From Acanthamoeba sp. SK_2022b (lineage: Eukaryota; Discosea; Longamoebia; Acanthamoebidae), in contig JANDJZ010000680.1 in NCBI GenBank assembly GCA_027943245.1, forward strand, positions 1-28,297: a stretch of DNA of 28,297 nucleotides. The letters are read 5' to 3'. The notes beneath the pieces were generated by a model. That model had not been told where the DNA came from. It made no database searches and saw only the letters and a list, made by a program, of their open reading frames with translations. This document shows, one piece after another, positions 26,764 through 28,297 of this stretch. The translations under genes and the position numbers were made by a program. Position 1 is the first letter of the stretch, and each line of letters begins with the position of its first letter.

Positions 26764-28297
26764 GTGTGAACATTTGTGCGTGCAGACAAGTCGTTCATCG
26801 ACGCGTTCTTCATGACCTACCGCACCTTCGCGACGCCGGAGCAGCTGCTCGATCAGCTGATCATGCGCTACACCACGCCCACGGCCCTCATGCACGCCAA
26901 GGACCACAACCTCGTCAAGATGCGGTAAGCCCATCTCAACCCAACCATCACCGTCGCTTCGCGTGTGCGCGCTGCTGACGTCAGCATGGCTCGCCGCCGC
27001 CACTAACGGTTGTTGTTGGGCTCGTGGGGGCGCAGAGTGTTTGACATACTGCGCATATGGCTGGAGACCAAGTTCGCGGACTTCACGGACGCGGCGGGGC
27101 TGAAGCAGAAGCTGAGCGGGTTCGTGGAGGGCACGATGAAGGGCGACGCGAGCTTCGACGCGCGGGAGGCCTGCGTGGCGCGGCTCACGCAGTGCGTGCA
27201 GCGCGGGGAGGGCTCCAAGCGGATGACCCTGATCCCGCTCAAGGGCAAGGCCACCAAGGCCAAGGTGCCCAAGGCGCTGTGCGAGAACCCGTCGCTGTTC
27301 GACATGGACGAGGAGGAGGTCGCCCGCCAGCTGTGCCTCATGGAGTGGAAGAACTTCTGCAAGATCCAGGCCGAGGAGTTCTTCGAGCAGGCCTGGAGCA
27401 AGGAGAAGACCCAGCACCGCTGCCCCAACGTCATGGCCATGATCGCCAACTTCAACGAGATCTCGGCCTCGGTCGCCACCATGATCCTCGGCCAGGAGCG
27501 CGTGCGCGACCGGCGCAACCTCATGTGGCGCCTCGTCAACATCGCCCAGGCCCTCCTCAAGTACAACAACTTCCACACCCTCATGGCCTTCCTCTCCGCC
27601 TTCAACAACTCGGCCGTCCTGCGCCTCAAATGGACGCGCGAACGGCTCCCCGCCCCCACCAAGAAGGTAAGCCCTCCCCCTCCCCCTCCCCTGCTCCCCC
27701 CCGCCAGCTCTCTCCCCGTGGCTGACGATCGAATGAATGAATGATTGGAATGACGATCACGGCATTCCCAGTTTTTGGTGGACGCCGAGGCGCTGATGTC
27801 GATGGAGGGCTCGTTCAAGGAGTACCGGCGCGTCCTCTCCACGTCCCTGCCACCCTGCATTCCCTACATGTACGCACACCACATTTTTATGAATAATTTA
27901 TCCATCTATTTATTTATGAATAATTTATCTATCTATTTATTAAAATAATCATAAATAATGTATTAATGGTGGGTGCAGAGGCGTGGTGTTGGCCGACCTG
28001 ACGTTCATCGAGGACGGCAATCCCAACGAGACCGGACCCAACGGGTCGCTCATCAACTTTTACAAGCGCAGGCTCATGTACAAAAACATCTCCGCTCTGC
28101 TCCACCTCCAGGTGCGCCCTCCTCGTCGTCATCAGCAGCAAATAGTGTGCCTGCTGACTCGTTTGTGTGTGTTTGTGTTTGTGTTTATGTGTGTGTGCGT
28201 GTGCGTGTGCGGTGCGCAGTCGATGCCGTACAGCTTCAATCGGGTGCCGGAGGCGGCCAAGCTGTTCCGCGAGGGCGACAAGCTCAACGACTCGCAG
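18581..28297 (+). CDS. LRR - formin GBD/FH3 - talin F0/F1-like - RasGEF protein, 3' end beyond window
   Basis: Thirty-six exons, all joins in phase, give 1967 codons without a stop; the gene runs off the right edge inside or just after the catalytic domain. Order of parts by residue: N-terminal MGQQISKG (likely N-myristoylated); LRR block 1 at about 40-135; Ser/Pro/Lys-rich insert 136-390; LRR block 2 at about 405-670; formin-type GTPase-binding/FH3 armadillo region about 700-1035; ubiquitin-like modules of the talin/kindlin F0-F1 kind about 1036-1590, split by a Ser/Thr/Pro linker; RasGEF_N about 1595-1700; catalytic CDC25/RasGEF domain from about 1740. Expected role: a Ras/Rap guanine-nucleotide exchange factor under the membrane, with a Rho/Rac-type GTPase as possible upstream input and talin-like lipid or adhesion contacts. 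Exon lists are given under the domain entries. Each domain call comes from motifs read in the translation. Confidence 0.9.
18743..19059 (+). other. RasGEF gene: LRR block 1 (after start exon 18581-18668)
   Basis: Exon 1 (18581-18668) encodes the myristoylation-type start. Exon 2 (18743-19059) carries an entire set of leucine-rich repeats of about 23 residues (NLVTLSLEENMLTQLNEGF, NLKELYLSKNHFTSLPKELG, LELLSLNHNYLG). The consensus LxxLxLxxNxLxxLP is that of the Ras-binding/SHOC2-like LRR class. Confidence 0.9.
19066..19141 (+). repeat. (CT)n(GT)n compound repeat in RasGEF intron 2
   Basis: About ten CT units followed by about 28 GT units, inside the intron 19060-19179. Confidence 0.95.
19180..20174 (+). 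other. RasGEF gene: Ser/Pro/Lys-rich insert between LRR blocks
   Basis: Exons 19180-19318, 19418-19564 and 19701-20174. About 250 residues with KDKGKDKGKKWTLRRRSKDE-like basic clusters, many SP/TP sites (SPSLPPYTPSAPA) and a Ser-rich end. No fold recognised; likely a phosphorylated loop that splits the LRR solenoid. Confidence 0.8.
20236..20277 (+). repeat. (GT)n repeat in RasGEF intron 5
   Basis: About 21 GT units within the intron 20175-20288, ending 11 nt before the acceptor. Confidence 0.95.
20289..21907 (+). other. RasGEF gene: LRR block 2
   Basis: Exons 20289-20452, 20544-20658, 20821-21018, 21116-21184, 21284-21404, 21507-21611, 21730-21907. About ten repeats (LTYLNFSDNSLEQIPREL, LTSLGLEENNITELPEELG, LKNLDLSSNRLTELPPSIG, LNKLLMNDNKLEYLP and others), closed by DMGDNPIQDEIANE, a typical C-terminal cap. 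Most introns fall near repeat boundaries with phase 1 or 2. Exon 21730-21907 also starts the GBD with HEWKLAFELLL. Confidence 0.9.
22209..22263 (+). repeat. (GT)n repeat in RasGEF intron 13
   Basis: About 27 GT units within the intron 22137-22309. Confidence 0.95.
22944..22988 (+). repeat. Five-unit 9-bp minisatellite in RasGEF intron 16
   Basis: ACGCCCACC repeated five times with no change, inside the intron 22926-23022. It is not in the coding frame. Confidence 0.9.
23904..26498 (+). other. RasGEF gene: talin/kindlin F0-F1-like ubiquitin-fold modules
   Basis: Exons 23904-24031, 24149-24220, 24357-24506, 24632(or 24635)-24809, 24885-24973, 25065-25565, 25641-25790, 25912-25980, 26077-26206, 26305-26498. 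A pattern returns three times: W or Y-G-L-x-L, then W-L/M-x-x-x-K/A-x-L-x-x-Y-x-L/I, then a short beta-hairpin and a ubiquitin-like strand set. Examples are DWGLHLHSTGACLDEAKSLS, AWLEATKSLAFYELNRRKEV with VKIKFLDNTFQQIAFDQYML, and GVWMNPDAELHHYDIKHLGV. The second is very close in layout to talin F0-F1 (xWLEAGKALDYYxL...PLKIRMLDGT). A Ser/Thr linker of about 120 residues with a PPRPPRP stretch lies in exon 25065-25565. Confidence 0.75.
26590..28297 (+). other. RasGEF gene: RasGEF_N and catalytic RasGEF domain
   Basis: Exons 26590-26641, 26786-26924, 27036-27666, 27772-27869, 27979-28111, 28220 to the edge. RasGEF_N: LVEHLTSPSSYDKSFIDAFF and MTYRTFATPEQLLDQLIMRY. Catalytic part: DEEEVARQLCLMEWKNFCKI, CPNVMAMIANFNEISASVAT, RLVNIAQALLKYNNFHTLMA, FLSAFNNSAVLRLKWT, PCIPYIGVVLADLTFIEDGN and LINFYKRRLMYKNI, all standard landmarks of CDC25-homology exchange factors. 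The window ends within the last helices. Confidence 0.93.
26706..26762 (+). repeat. (GT)n repeat in RasGEF intron 31
   Basis: About 28 GT units within the intron 26642-26785. Confidence 0.95.

Noticed and set aside
1..28297. tRNA, snoRNA or other structured RNA genes
   Set aside because: No TTCGANNC-type B box with matching arms or C/D box pair was found that was not inside a coding exon.

Overview
This is a eukaryotic nuclear window, most likely from a free-living amoeba of the Acanthamoeba type. The exons are GC-rich and third-position G/C-biased. Introns are short and dense (about 50-400 nt, mostly GT(A/G/C)CG...CAG), and many carry long GT/CA dinucleotide runs or AT-rich blocks. The proteins are amoebozoan in flavour (LRR plus RasGEF fusion, plant/Dictyostelium-type GATA finger, DUF1764, type II peroxiredoxin). 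Species assignment is an inference. No rRNA, tRNA, transposon or CRISPR was recognised.

Layout, left to right. (1) A minus-strand gene, 3' part off the left edge, ends near 2118 and encodes a helical N-terminal part followed by long Ser/Pro-rich sequence. (2) Divergently, 3145-5284 (+) is a ten-exon gene for a conserved-looking protein with an NlpC/LRAT-like His...Cys arrangement and a C-terminal membrane helix. (3) 5697-6095 (+) is a small secreted Cys-rich protein. (4) 6370-6600 and 6901-7131 (+) are two tandem, intronless, single-unit ubiquitin-like genes, both ending in Arg-Gly-Asp instead of Gly-Gly. (5) 7324-9658 (-) is TAF12, nine exons, complete. (6) 10476-11557 (+) is a DUF1764 protein. 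(7) 12487-13020 (+) is a hypothetical protein whose ATG lies just after a perfect 12-bp inverted repeat. (8) 13445-14282 (+) is a type II/PRDX5-like peroxiredoxin with a 5'UTR intron. (9) 14412-15346 (-) is a secreted Ala/Val/Thr-repeat protein. (10) 16582-17775 (+) is a GATA zinc-finger factor. (11) 18581 to the right edge (+) is a giant gene, 36 exons in view and 1967 codons, encoding a putatively myristoylated LRR - Ser-rich insert - LRR - formin-type GBD/FH3 - talin-F0/F1-like modules - RasGEF_N - RasGEF protein.

The genes do not form an operon. They are ordinary, closely packed single genes. The two items most worth follow-up are the tandem ubiquitin-like pair, with altered C-termini and non-overlapping retained lysines, and the formin-GBD/talin/RasGEF fusion, which looks built to join a Rho-type input, membrane or adhesion recruitment and Ras activation. 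Exon coordinates were worked out by hand from splice consensus and reading-phase continuity; each join listed keeps frame, but none is confirmed by RNA data.
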